A stretch of DNA of 64,000 nucleotides from NCBI GenBank assembly GCA_036501085.1, contig DASYAZ010000016.1:10494-74493 (forward strand), read 5' to 3'. This DNA is from GCA-003244245 sp036501085 (GTDB lineage: Bacteria; Actinomycetota; Actinomycetes; Mycobacteriales; Pseudonocardiaceae). Of the stretch, positions 17,701 to 26,208 are shown piece by piece; position 1 is the stretch's first letter; every line of letters starts with the position of its first letter. Both the position numbers and the translations under genes were made by a program. Below the pieces are notes generated by a model, which searched no databases, was not told the DNA's origin, and saw only the letters and a program-made list of their open reading frames with translations.

Positions 17701-20559
17701 ATGAACCGAATTGCAGCAAGTAAATCAGACGCGCAGAGCGGACAAAGCCGTTCGACTCAGCCTCTGCGTGGTCGATGCAGCCAGGTCGAGCAGATAGAGA
17801 TTGCTCTTCGAGACATGGCCGAAACCCGGAGACGAAAAATCCTCGCCTTGGAAGGCGCGCCCGGCTCCGGCAAGACCCGTTTGCTCATTGAAGCCGCTGA
17901 AATAGCCGATCGAAACGGGTTTACCGTCGTGATCTGCGTTCCAGGCGGCTCCAGCTCCGAGAACAGGTTGATCCCACGCCTTTCGTCCAGTGAAATTTCA
18001 AGGCCGGGAACATCCAGAAACAACCACCGGCCAATCTTTCTCACGTCTCCAGTCGGGGAAATAAAATCGTGGTTTGTCGACATCGGTAGAAATTGCCCGG
18101 TGTTCGTCGTCTTCGACGATCTACACTTGATCGATCCAACCTCTCTCAGTCTACTCGGTGATTTGATTGCGAACCTACACGCCCATCCAATCGCGTGGAT
18201 GATGGCATGGTGCGTAGAACGCGAGAGTATCCCCTGCGGCCCGGTGGAGATGCAGCTCGCAAGGTTTCGGGCGGAGCTGATCCCCAAACTGGAGCCGCTC
18301 TCCAGCTGCGCGGTGGCCCAAGTGGTATCCGACTGCCTCGGTGCAATTCCCGACCCTGCCATCGTCGCCCTAGCCGAAGGGGTGGGAGCAATGCCGGGCC
18401 CTGTGATCGATTTGGTGCACGGCTTGATTCAAGACGGGGATCTTCGAATCGTGGACGGTACCGCACACCTCAATCCGGTTTCGGCTGCCAGCACAGCGGG
18501 AAACGGAGCCTGCCCGGAGGTTCCCAAGAGATTTGTCGCTGCGGTGAACCGGCAGCTCTACTCACTCTCACCATTCACCAAGAAAGCGTTGAAGCTGGCG
18601 GCGGTGCTGGGCTCATCTTTTGCTCCGAAAAACCTGTCCATGATGCTCGGTGAATCACCGGTGAGTTTGCTGACCGTGCTGGATGAGGCACTCTCCTGCG
18701 GCCTGGTGGTCTGTAGGTCTGATGACTTCGCCTTTCGCAGCGAGCCGGTGTGGCGGGTGGTGCTCGATTCGGTACCGCCCCCGGTCCGGGTGTTGCTGCA
18801 CCGGCAGGCGGCGACGATGCTGCTCTCCGAGCCCGGCGGGATGGAGGCCGCCGCGTTGCACCTCGCGCACAGCGCCCAGCACGGGGATGCGGAGGCCGTG
18901 CAGATCATCTCCCAGGCGGCGGAACGCCTCCTCGCCGCCGACCCGATGACGGCAGCATCTCTGGTCACCCGAGGGATGGACCTGCTCGAGCCCGAACAAC
19001 CGGAATGGGCCGCGCTCGTGTCGACCGCCGTGGAGGCCTTCGTCCGGGCGGGCCGGCTCGACCAGGCGGTGCGGCTGGCTGAGGACACCATCACCGAGGT
19101 CGCCGAGCTAAAGCAGACCAGCACCGCGCACGCCGAGGCGATCACCTCGATGCAGGCTTGGGCGGCGGTTGCGCTGCTGCTCAAAGGCAGGGCACACCAC
19201 TCGGCAGAGGCCGCGCACCGCGCGCTGGCCACTCCGGCTGGAAAGCCCGCCCACCAGGCACAAGCCGAGGTCGCCCGCCTCGTCTCCTACTGCCTGACCG
19301 ATGACTGCGCGGCGGCTCGGTGTGCAGATGAGATCCTCGCAGCATCGGACAACCACCCCTGCTCGGTACGGGCCTGCGCCCTCACAGTGCGCGCCTGGGA
19401 CCAGTGGCGTGCGGGACGGGTGGACAAGACGATCACTACCTTGTGCGACGCGATCGAGCTCAACGGCACCGCGACCGGAGTTCAGTTGCTCGACCCGCGC
19501 TGGATTCTGGCCTTGACCTATATCAAGATCGGTGATCTCGAAGGTGCGAAAACGGTTATCCGGGCCACCACTCAGAGCGAGGAGAGCTCAGAGCCATGTT
19601 CATCGCCGGCGGCTGCGATTCTGCGTGCCTCGGTAAACCTGGTACGAGGCCGGTTCGACGACGCCGATGAGGATGCCCAGTGCGCTGTCGCCGCAATGGC
19701 CGGCGGGTGTATGCCGATTCTGGCCCCACAGGCCTGGGGTGTGCTGACCCTGGCCGCGCTTCGCCGGGGAGATCTTGCCCGGGCCAAAGAACACTTGGGT
19801 TCACTTGACGAACGCTTTCCCTGGGATTCCTCCCGACCGTGGTGGGCGATGCGCTTTCTGCTCGCAGCGCAGTTGGCCGAGGCGCAAGGTGGTCCCCCGG
19901 CAACGATGGAGGCTCTGGATGGGATCCTGGTGACCGCCAGCACCCGCAGAGAGTTGCTCCTCGAGAATCCAGCCGCGGCTGCCTGGTGCGTCCGTTCCGC
20001 GCTCGCGGCCAGTAGGCAGGATATCGCAGGCACGATTGTCGACACCGCGGAGAGCATCCGCACGAAGAATCAGAACCAGCTCGCAGTATGCGCCGGGGCA
20101 ATGCACGCCCGCGCCTTGCTGAACAGTGATATCGACGTGCTGGCACAGGTGGCCCAGTTCTACCGGGAGCCGTGGGCACAGGCGTCGGCTTACGAAGATC
20201 GCGGCGTGCAGCTCATTGCGCATGACGATCGCGATGCAGCAATCAGCGACCTCGAGCGTGCCATGAATGGCTACAATACCCTCGGCAGCGAACAGGACGC
20301 AGCTCGGGTCAGGCGCCGGCTCCGCCGCCTCGGCATTCGACGACGTCACTGGGCTCATACCGTCCGTCCGGTTTCTGGTTGGGACAGCCTCACCAAGACT
20401 GAACGGAAGGTAGCCGAGCAGGTCGCCACCGGATTGACCAACCGCCAGGTGGCAAGCCAGCTATTTATCTCACCCCATACGGTAGGTTTTCATCTACGTC
20501 AGATTTACCGCAAGTTGGAAATCCGTTCCCGAATCGACTTGATCCGCTACAGACCCTAG
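17701..20559 (+). CDS. large ATP-binding LuxR-family (LAL) transcriptional activator
   Basis: This is a 952-aa regulator. The N-terminal AAA-type ATPase has Walker A GAPGSGKTR and a Walker B-like VFVVFDDLH. A long alpha-helical TPR-like middle follows. The C-terminal LuxR helix-turn-helix is recognisable as LTKTERKVAEQVATGLTNRQ and SQLFISPHTVGFHLRQIYRK. The ATG at 17701 is preceded by GGGAG; a longer frame from 17521 is rejected. LAL proteins are usual pathway-specific activators of actinomycete clusters, including RebR/StaR of bisindole pathways. It is the probable activator of the operons to its left. Confidence 0.92.
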   Translation: MNRIAASKSDAQSGQSRSTQPLRGRCSQVEQIEIALRDMAETRRRKILALEGAPGSGKTRLLIEAAEIADRNGFTVVICVPGGSSSENRLIPRLSSSEISRPGTSRNNHRPIFLTSPVGEIKSWFVDIGRNCPVFVVFDDLHLIDPTSLSLLGDLIANLHAHPIAWMMAWCVERESIPCGPVEMQLARFRAELIPKLEPLSSCAVAQVVSDCLGAIPDPAIVALAEGVGAMPGPVIDLVHGLIQDGDLRIVDGTAHLNPVSAASTAGNGACPEVPKRFVAAVNRQLYSLSPFTKKALKLAAVLGSSFAPKNLSMMLGESPVSLLTVLDEALSCGLVVCRSDDFAFRSEPVWRVVLDSVPPPVRVLLHRQAATMLLSEPGGMEAAALHLAHSAQHGDAEAVQIISQAAERLLAADPMTAASLVTRGMDLLEPEQPEWAALVSTAVEAFVRAGRLDQAVRLAEDTITEVAELKQTSTAHAEAITSMQAWAAVALLLKGRAHHSAEAAHRALATPAGKPAHQAQAEVARLVSYCLTDDCAAARCADEILAASDNHPCSVRACALTVRAWDQWRAGRVDKTITTLCDAIELNGTATGVQLLDPRWILALTYIKIGDLEGAKTVIRATTQSEESSEPCSSPAAAILRASVNLVRGRFDDADEDAQCAVAAMAGGCMPILAPQAWGVLTLAALRRGDLARAKEHLGSLDERFPWDSSRPWWAMRFLLAAQLAEAQGGPPATMEALDGILVTASTRRELLLENPAAAAWCVRSALAASRQDIAGTIVDTAESIRTKNQNQLAVCAGAMHARALLNSDIDVLAQVAQFYREPWAQASAYEDRGVQLIAHDDRDAAISDLERAMNGYNTLGSEQDAARVRRRLRRLGIRRRHWAHTVRPVSGWDSLTKTERKVAEQVATGLTNRQVASQLFISPHTVGFHLRQIYRKLEIRSRIDLIRYRP

Positions 20560-20678
20560 CCCCGCAACCAACCTCCTCCCCGACTCGAAGACAACCATCG
20601 CATTCTTCGCCACAAAGACGTGTAGGTTTTCGTCACCGCTCTGCCGCGCACCGCAGGCGGCACCTAGAGTCCGGTGAC

Positions 20679-21884
20679 ATGATCGAGCCACCTGCTACCG
20701 CCGCAGCTGACCCGGCGGACGCGATGTTCGCCTGGCTCCGCTGGAAGCTCGACACCCAGCCGGTAGCGATGGATGACAACCAGGCGTGGCAGGTGTTCGG
20801 GTACGCCGAGGTCGCCCGGATCCTGTCCGATCCGGCCACGTTCTCCTCCGACACCAGGGCGTTCAGCCTTCCCCAAGCAGACCTCGATCTGGTCTTCGAA
20901 GGCTTCCTCATGATGATGGATCCGCCCCGGCACCGAGCGTTGCGCACGCTGGTGACCCAGGTGTTCACCCCACGGCTGATGGCGGCACTGGCGCCACGAA
21001 TCACCGAGTTCACCGCCTCCCTGCTCAGCTCCCTCGACACGGCAGACAGATTTGATCTCATCGATTCTCTCGCCTTCCCGTTACCGGTTGGAGTGATCAT
21101 GGAGTTGCTGGGCGTGCCGGCCGGGGACCAGCACCAGTTTCGCTCCTGGGTGGAGTCACTGCTCGACCAGCAACCCGTCAACGCCGATACGGCCCTTTTC
21201 CCCGCTCAGGACGAGAGCGTCGTCAATGGGATGGCACCGACCATGCGCGAGGTGGGTGGCTACCTGCTGGAACACATCCGCTACCGCCGCCGGCAGCAGA
21301 CCGAGGACCTGATCGGCAGGCTGACCACCGCCGAGATAGACGGGGAACGGCTCTCCGATGGGGAGATCATGGGGGTCGCGTTCCAGTTGCTACTCGCCGG
21401 ACCCGGTCTCACCACCGCGCTGATAGGAAACGCTGCGCTGAGCTTCGACCGGTGCCCGCAAGCAGCAACAGCCGTGCGGGCACGTCGCGATCTGCTACCG
21501 CCGGCCATCGAGGAGGTGCTGCGGTTCCGGCCCCCGGTGCCCCGGATGGGTCGGGTCGCCACGGCCGACGTCGAGCTCGGCGGTCAGGTGATCCAGGCCG
21601 GCCAGTTGGTGATCTGCTGGCTCGTGGCGGCAAACCGGGACGCCGCGCAGTTCCCCGAACCGGATCGGTTCGACATCCACCGGCGCAGCACCGGTCACCT
21701 CGCCTTCGGGCACGGGATCCACTTCTGTGTCGGGGCGCTGCTGAGCCGGCTGATGGCCAAGATCGCACTGAACGCGCTGCTGGATCGCTACCACGACATC
21801 GCCGTGGACGCTGCCGGACCGACCGAGTTCCACAACCCCTACGTGCTGGTCTCACTGAAGCGGCTGCCGCTGATGGCGTCCTGA
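20679..21884 (+). CDS. cytochrome P450 with unusual I-helix
   Basis: This is a 401-aa P450: ExxR in EEVLRFRPP, haem loop FGHGIHFCVG with the cysteine ligand. The I-helix reads LLLAGPGLTTALIGN where most bacterial P450s have AGxE(D)TT; aligned, the acid is Gly and the catalytic threonine is Leu, with a Thr one position later. This suggests altered oxygen activation or a non-hydroxylating reaction. It follows the LAL gene by 119 nt and precedes the Mau-like operon by 158 nt, so it may serve the bisindole cluster or the exported-protein system. ATG 20679 lies in a weak ribosome-binding context. Confidence 0.88.
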   Translation: MIEPPATAAADPADAMFAWLRWKLDTQPVAMDDNQAWQVFGYAEVARILSDPATFSSDTRAFSLPQADLDLVFEGFLMMMDPPRHRALRTLVTQVFTPRLMAALAPRITEFTASLLSSLDTADRFDLIDSLAFPLPVGVIMELLGVPAGDQHQFRSWVESLLDQQPVNADTALFPAQDESVVNGMAPTMREVGGYLLEHIRYRRRQQTEDLIGRLTTAEIDGERLSDGEIMGVAFQLLLAGPGLTTALIGNAALSFDRCPQAATAVRARRDLLPPAIEEVLRFRPPVPRMGRVATADVELGGQVIQAGQLVICWLVAANRDAAQFPEPDRFDIHRRSTGHLAFGHGIHFCVGALLSRLMAKIALNALLDRYHDIAVDAAGPTEFHNPYVLVSLKRLPLMAS

Positions 21885-22042
21885 CCAGCAGCAAGCCCTG
21901 CTGGGTGGGATGCCGCGTACGCCCAGGCTCGACTCTCCACCGAAAGGTCCACCGACACCCCGTCGGGAAAGACCTGGCACAATCCGTTCCCACGACGCAA
22001 CAGTGTGCGCCGTCACTCGCGGTCTCGGTCGGGGAGTTGTCG

Positions 22043-22795
22043 ATGACTACGGCGCTGAAACAACACGGGCGGTATGACTGGCCGTGGCGGGGTGGGCCCA
22101 CGTTTCTCACACCGGACGGGTCTCAGGTAACCCTGCGTGGCGACGGTCTAGATACCTCCAAGCCGTGGTCGTGTGGGTTCGTCGCGATGATGCGGGGCGC
22201 GCGCCGCACGTTCACCGTTGCCGAGGCAGGCGCGTTCGACTGGCACAGCGCCTACACCACGATCCCCGACCAGATCCAGCGCCAGCCCTACCGGGGGGGC
22301 GAGCTGGTGGTCGGTACCCGCAGCCATCCGGCCCCCGGCGAGCCCCCGGACTACCGGGCGGCCTGGCTCGGGCACTGGTTCGAGCTGCACACCCGGGCTT
22401 GCGGTTCTCCCGGCAGGATCACCGACATTTTCGACGCGTTCCGGTTGACCGACACGCCGCTGGGGATGCTGGCGCAGCCCCGCAGTGCCGGGCAGGCCCA
22501 GTTGGAACCGGTACGGCCGGCCAAGGAGATCCCCGGGATCGGCTACCTGACGATCGAACGCCCCGGGGTCAGCCAGATCACGGTCCCCGAGTTCCGGGGG
22601 CACCTGACCCAGCACGGGGAACTGTGGCGCCAGCCGCTCGGCGCCGGAGCGGCGGGCCGGTCCCGGCCGGAAGCCCTGGTCCTGGCCACTCCCACGGCAA
22701 TCACCAGGCTCGTCCCCGGCCCGGCAGACACCGCGGATGCGCGGGAAGCGCTAGCCTTCCTGGACGAGCTGAACGTGATCTGGGAGCCGGCATGA
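22043..22795 (+). CDS. unknown 250-aa protein, first gene of Mau-like operon
   Basis: I do not recognise this family. It starts at ATG 22043 behind GGGGAG, and its last codon overlaps the start of the MauE-like gene (ATGA). It is soluble, without signal peptide or membrane helix, rich in Trp, Pro and Gly, with a few cysteines (WSCGF, HTRACG). Its coupling to redox-type membrane and thioredoxin genes suggests a cytoplasmic partner, possibly a modifying or chaperone protein for the exported substrate at 23777. No catalytic motif is visible. The open frame runs about 590 nt further upstream, but antisense to or inside the P450. Confidence 0.75.
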   Translation: MTTALKQHGRYDWPWRGGPTFLTPDGSQVTLRGDGLDTSKPWSCGFVAMMRGARRTFTVAEAGAFDWHSAYTTIPDQIQRQPYRGGELVVGTRSHPAPGEPPDYRAAWLGHWFELHTRACGSPGRITDIFDAFRLTDTPLGMLAQPRSAGQAQLEPVRPAKEIPGIGYLTIERPGVSQITVPEFRGHLTQHGELWRQPLGAGAAGRSRPEALVLATPTAITRLVPGPADTADAREALAFLDELNVIWEPA

Positions 22796-23283
22796 TCCTG
22801 CTGGGAGTGCCCGTCCTCGCGGGCGCATTCCTGCTGGTCGAAGCCGGCCTTGAGCACATCCGGGCACCCAAGGCACTGGCTCGGGCGGCCGGTACCGGCC
22901 TGGGCATGGCCCGGCTCATCGCGGCCGTGGAGTTCGTGGTCGGGGTGCCCTCGGTCATCGCGGTGGTCTTCGGCACCGCCGAGCTGCGCTGGGCGCTGGC
23001 CGCCCAGACGGCGATGTACCTCGGCTTCGCCGCGCACCTGTCGTGGCGGCGACTGCGGGGCGACGACTCCGACTGCGGCTGCAACAGCATGGGCACCCAG
23101 GTCGGTCCCGGCGGTATCGCCCGGGCCGTGTTGCTGGCGATCGCCACCTGCGCGGCAACGGCGCTGTACCCGGCGGCCGCGCTGCCCGGCGGGGGGGTCG
23201 CGGTCCTGCTCGTGGCGTGCGCGGTGGTGCTGGCGGTGCTGCTCTACACCCTGCCCGCGGCGGTCGATGGGAAGGCGGCGTGA
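22792..23283 (+). CDS. MauE/DoxX-like redox-associated membrane protein
   Basis: This is a 163-aa protein with four predicted membrane helices, as in MauE, which is needed with MauD to form disulfides in the exported methylamine dehydrogenase light chain. After the second helix pair it carries a cysteine loop, DSDCGCNSMG. It is translationally coupled on both sides (ATGA upstream, GTGA downstream). In this setting it probably moves electrons across the membrane for disulfide formation or isomerisation in the exported eight-cysteine protein encoded two genes on. The family call rests on topology, the Cys loop and the MauD-like neighbour. Confidence 0.8.
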   Translation: MILLGVPVLAGAFLLVEAGLEHIRAPKALARAAGTGLGMARLIAAVEFVVGVPSVIAVVFGTAELRWALAAQTAMYLGFAAHLSWRRLRGDDSDCGCNSMGTQVGPGGIARAVLLAIATCAATALYPAAALPGGGVAVLLVACAVVLAVLLYTLPAAVDGKAA

Positions 23284-23780
23284 GCGTACTCACCGCAGCG
23301 GTCGTGCTCGCCTGGTTGTGCCTGGCAGTGCTGACGATGGCGATGGCCGGGATCCTGCGGCAGCTGCGGCAGCTGCAAACCCAGGTCACCCAGCTGGGGG
23401 CGCCGCCCTGGCGCCATGCCGCGGGCCGCCGGGTCCCCGCGCTGTCCGGCGAGGGCCCGCTGATCCTGCTGGTGCTCGACCCCGGGTGCAGCATGTGCGA
23501 TTCGGTGCACGGCCTCTTCACCGAGCTGGCCGCGACGCACCCGGGCACCCGGTTCGAGGTGCTCGCCCCGAGCACCCGCTGGGCAGCGACGCCGCAGATC
23601 CGATCCCGGGTGGATCCCGATCTCGTCGCGGAGCTCGAGCTGCCCTGGGCACCGGCACTGCTGCATACCGATGCCCGGGGGACGGTGCTGGCCGGGCAAC
23701 CGGTGGCCGCGCCCGAGCGGCTCGGCGAGCAGGTAGCCGGCCTGCTGGACCCCACGCTGCACCGGCAAGGAGTCTCATGA
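23280..23780 (+). CDS. MauD-like membrane-anchored thioredoxin-fold protein
   Basis: This is a 166-aa protein with one N-terminal membrane anchor (SVLTAAVVLAWLCLAVLTM) and a thioredoxin-like domain facing outward. The active site is LDPGCSMCDSVH, a CxxC in the right place after a beta strand, and a cis-proline region (LPWAPALL) follows. MauD is the disulfide-handling partner of MauE in methylamine dehydrogenase maturation. It overlaps the MauE-like gene and the exported Cys-rich gene by 4 nt each, so the three products are likely made in fixed ratio. Its presumed substrate is the product of 23777-24268. Confidence 0.82.
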   Translation: MSVLTAAVVLAWLCLAVLTMAMAGILRQLRQLQTQVTQLGAPPWRHAAGRRVPALSGEGPLILLVLDPGCSMCDSVHGLFTELAATHPGTRFEVLAPSTRWAATPQIRSRVDPDLVAELELPWAPALLHTDARGTVLAGQPVAAPERLGEQVAGLLDPTLHRQGVS

Positions 23781-24268
23781 ATCTCACCGACATCCCGCGG
23801 GTCGACCAGCCCGGTCCCGACCCCCAGCCACGTGCGGTGCAGTTCACCACCATCCTGACCCTGCGCCGGCGCGGTTTTCTCAGCGTCGCCGGCACCGCGG
23901 CGATGACCTTGGGACTGACGGTTCTGGGCTGGATCCCGCTGGCCCGTCCCGCCAGAGCCGAGGTAGGCAGCGAGTACCCCAACTGCGGCCGCTACTCCAA
24001 CGGTCCGGGTGGGCCTATCTGCTACGGCGCTCCTTACTCTTCGAAGTATTGCGGCCCGGACAACTGGTTCATGGAAGGCTGCTACGGCGACTGGGACAAC
24101 GGCCTCGACTGCTACCAGGCACGCACGGTCTGCCGCGCCGAGGCGGAACCACGCAACGGCTGGCGGTGGAAGGCGGACAGCATCGAGTACCGGTGCGCGG
24201 ACGGCGAGATCCACTACTCCGGAGCGCCGAACCTGGAGCAGGTGATCTGCAACGCGGCGCTGAACTGA
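23777..24268 (+). CDS. Tat-exported protein with eight cysteines in the mature part
   Basis: This is a 163-aa protein. The N-terminus has a twin-arginine signal (LRRRGFLSVAG, hydrophobic stretch, ARA cleavage site near residue 61), so it is exported folded. The mature 100 residues have eight cysteines (in NCGRY, ICYG, KYCGP, EGCYG, DCYQ, VCRA, YRCA and ICNA) plus several Trp and Tyr. This fits an oxidatively folded or cofactor-bearing protein like the methylamine dehydrogenase light chain, but I see no alignment to MauA or its two cross-linking tryptophans, so I do not call it that. It is coupled (ATGA) to the MauD-like gene. Confidence 0.8.
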   Translation: MNLTDIPRVDQPGPDPQPRAVQFTTILTLRRRGFLSVAGTAAMTLGLTVLGWIPLARPARAEVGSEYPNCGRYSNGPGGPICYGAPYSSKYCGPDNWFMEGCYGDWDNGLDCYQARTVCRAEAEPRNGWRWKADSIEYRCADGEIHYSGAPNLEQVICNAALN

Positions 24269-24293
24269 CCGCAGCGAGTATCCAACTTCAGCG

Positions 24294-25028
24294 ATGACAC
24301 CCGTGGTGCGGCGAGCCATTTTCGGGCCAGTGATGGTGACCGGCCTGCTGATGGGGCTGGCCCTCGCCGCTGCCGCGGGGCCAGTGCTGCACGCGGGATG
24401 GACGCTGGCGTGGCTGCTGCTCGGCTTGACCGCCGGCTACGCCCTGTCCGGCTCGGCATGAAGCGTCAACTCGGCGTACCTGCTGAGCTCGCCGGTCTGG
24501 CGAGAGTCGTCACGGGCCTACTTCACCATGGGCCTGATCACCGGGGCAGTCACCATCGCCACGCTGGCGGTGACTCTGGGTAGCCTGCTGCGCCCGGTGG
24601 AACCGCGCCCGGTGCAGTCCGGCCTGGTACTGGCCGCAGCAGTGTTCGTGCTCGCCGGCGAGTGCGGGCTGCACCGCATCACGCTGCCGCACCGGCGGGC
24701 CCAGGTGCCTTCCACGGTGATCGCAGCCGGGGGTGATGCCGGGGCGCTGCGTTTCGGCTTCGAGATGGGCTGCGGCGTGCGCACCCACCTGCCGAGCAAC
24801 CTGCCCTACCTACCGCTGGTGACGGTGCTGCTGGTGAGCAGTTGGCCGGCCGCGCTGGCGACCGGGCTGGGTTTCGGCCTCGGCCGGGCCGCGATGGCAC
24901 TGGGCCGCCACTACAGCCGGGACGGCACCTGGTGGGACCACCAGTGGCGACGCCACGAGCGGGCACTGCGGATCGCCCTGGCGCTGGCGGCGGTCCTCCT
25001 CGCCGGTGCCCTCGTGCTGCTGCCCTGA
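24294..25028 (+). pseudogene. multi-helix membrane protein split by an in-frame TGA
   Basis: ATG 24294 opens a frame with two membrane helices that stops at TGA 24459-24461 after 55 codons. The same frame then continues without another stop to 25028, giving helices, a conserved-looking RFGFEMGCGVRTHLPSN segment and a C-terminal helix. The later ATG 24528 has no ribosome-binding site. Reading the TGA as a sense codon (TGG, Trp, is one base away) gives a coherent 244-aa membrane protein, so a nonsense mutation is the simplest view. Recoding, or two separate proteins (24294-24461 and 24528-25028), are alternatives. It is the last gene of the Mau-like operon. Confidence 0.6.
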
Positions 25029-25145
25029 CGGTCGGGTCGATCAGCGAAGAGATGTCACCGCGCAAGGAGGTGCCGCACGCGGCCACTCCTCCCGACAGTT
25101 GCCCCCCGGGGCACGTCCGCAGAAAACCTCTATAACTGGGCGCCC

Positions 25146-26171
25146 CTACTCGAGGTCGGACTCAGACAGCGGCTCATCGGGGTCCAGCGCGCGGCGCAAC
25201 CGGCGGCCGGTCAGCGACTCGAGCTGCCCTGGGGGAATCCCACCGGCGGGCTTCTTGGCGATCAGATCGCGTACTGCCAGCAGGTGACCGGCCGGCAACG
25301 CGCGGCTGGCGACCAGTGATCGGCCGAACAGCGCGCGCATCGGCGCCAGCTCGACCGCCACCTCGTCCTTGTCCACCGGCGCCGCGAGCGCGGCACTGAT
25401 GAAACGGACGCCATCGACCAGCTGGCGAAGCTCGCTGGTCGTCACCGATGCCGGCACATCCGGGCCGAACATCTCGCGGGACAGCGTCACGTGCACCTCG
25501 ATCACCCGCCCGCCCAGCGCGACCGCCGCCAGCGCCGGATAGATCGTCCCGGAATGATCAGACAGGCCGGTGGCGCAGCCGTAGCGCTCCCCGATCTCCC
25601 TCAGGACATTGAGGCCCACCCGTTCCGGGGAGACCGGGTACGCCGAGGTGCATTGCAGGATGGCCAGCGGCCCGGCGCCGGAGGCGCGCAGCCGGGCGAC
25701 CGCGCCATCGAGCTCAGCCCAGCCGCTCATCCCGCTGGAGAGCAGCACCGGCACCCCGGTCCGGGCCACCGCGTCGAGCAGCGGCGGGTTTCCTACCTCA
25801 CCGGAGGCGACCTTCCAGGCCGCCACGCCGACCCGGCGCAGCAACTCGACCGCCTCCAGGGAGAACGGTGAGCTCAAGAAGGCCAACCCGCGATCATGGG
25901 CGTGCCGGTGCAACCCGGCCCAGGCGTGCGGAGTGAACTCCATCCGCTTCCAGTACTCGTAACGGGTGTCGTCGGCGTAGCTGAACTTGACCCGCCAGGG
26001 CTCGTCGGTCCGGCTTTCGGCGGTGGCGATGTGCGTCTGGAACTTCACCGCATCGGCACCGGCATCGGCAATCGCGTCGATGAACGCGTGCGCCGTGCCC
26101 AGGCTGCCGTCATGCGCTTGGCCGACCTCGCCGAGCACCGCGACACGGTGACTCCAGTCAAGTACAGTCAC
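25146..26171 (-). CDS. neuB: N-acetylneuraminate synthase-family protein (NeuB)
   Basis: This is a 341-aa protein: a TIM-barrel NeuB domain followed by a C-terminal SAF (antifreeze-like) domain. Typical blocks are GEVGQAHDGS, ADAVKFQTH, KVASGEV, LSSGMS, LQCTSAYP, GLSDHSG and, near the end, SRALPAGHLL and DLIAKKPAGG. NeuB condenses phosphoenolpyruvate with a ManNAc-type sugar to a nonulosonic acid. A NeuC-like gene lies 1.1 kb away on the other strand. The start is a GTG at 26171 with a weak ribosome-binding site. No CMP-sugar synthetase is nearby, so the product may be used differently or activated by a gene elsewhere. Confidence 0.9.
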   Translation of the reverse strand: MTVLDWSHRVAVLGEVGQAHDGSLGTAHAFIDAIADAGADAVKFQTHIATAESRTDEPWRVKFSYADDTRYEYWKRMEFTPHAWAGLHRHAHDRGLAFLSSPFSLEAVELLRRVGVAAWKVASGEVGNPPLLDAVARTGVPVLLSSGMSGWAELDGAVARLRASGAGPLAILQCTSAYPVSPERVGLNVLREIGERYGCATGLSDHSGTIYPALAAVALGGRVIEVHVTLSREMFGPDVPASVTTSELRQLVDGVRFISAALAAPVDKDEVAVELAPMRALFGRSLVASRALPAGHLLAVRDLIAKKPAGGIPPGQLESLTGRRLRRALDPDEPLSESDLE

Positions 26172-26208
26172 GCTACGAAGTACCAGCTTCCTCGAATGGA
26201 CTAAAATT

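Noticed and set aside
23777..24268. Methylamine dehydrogenase light chain (MauA)
   Set aside because: Tat export and many cysteines fit, but the cysteine pattern and the two cofactor-forming tryptophans of MauA are not recognisable, and there is no heavy chain or MauG nearby.
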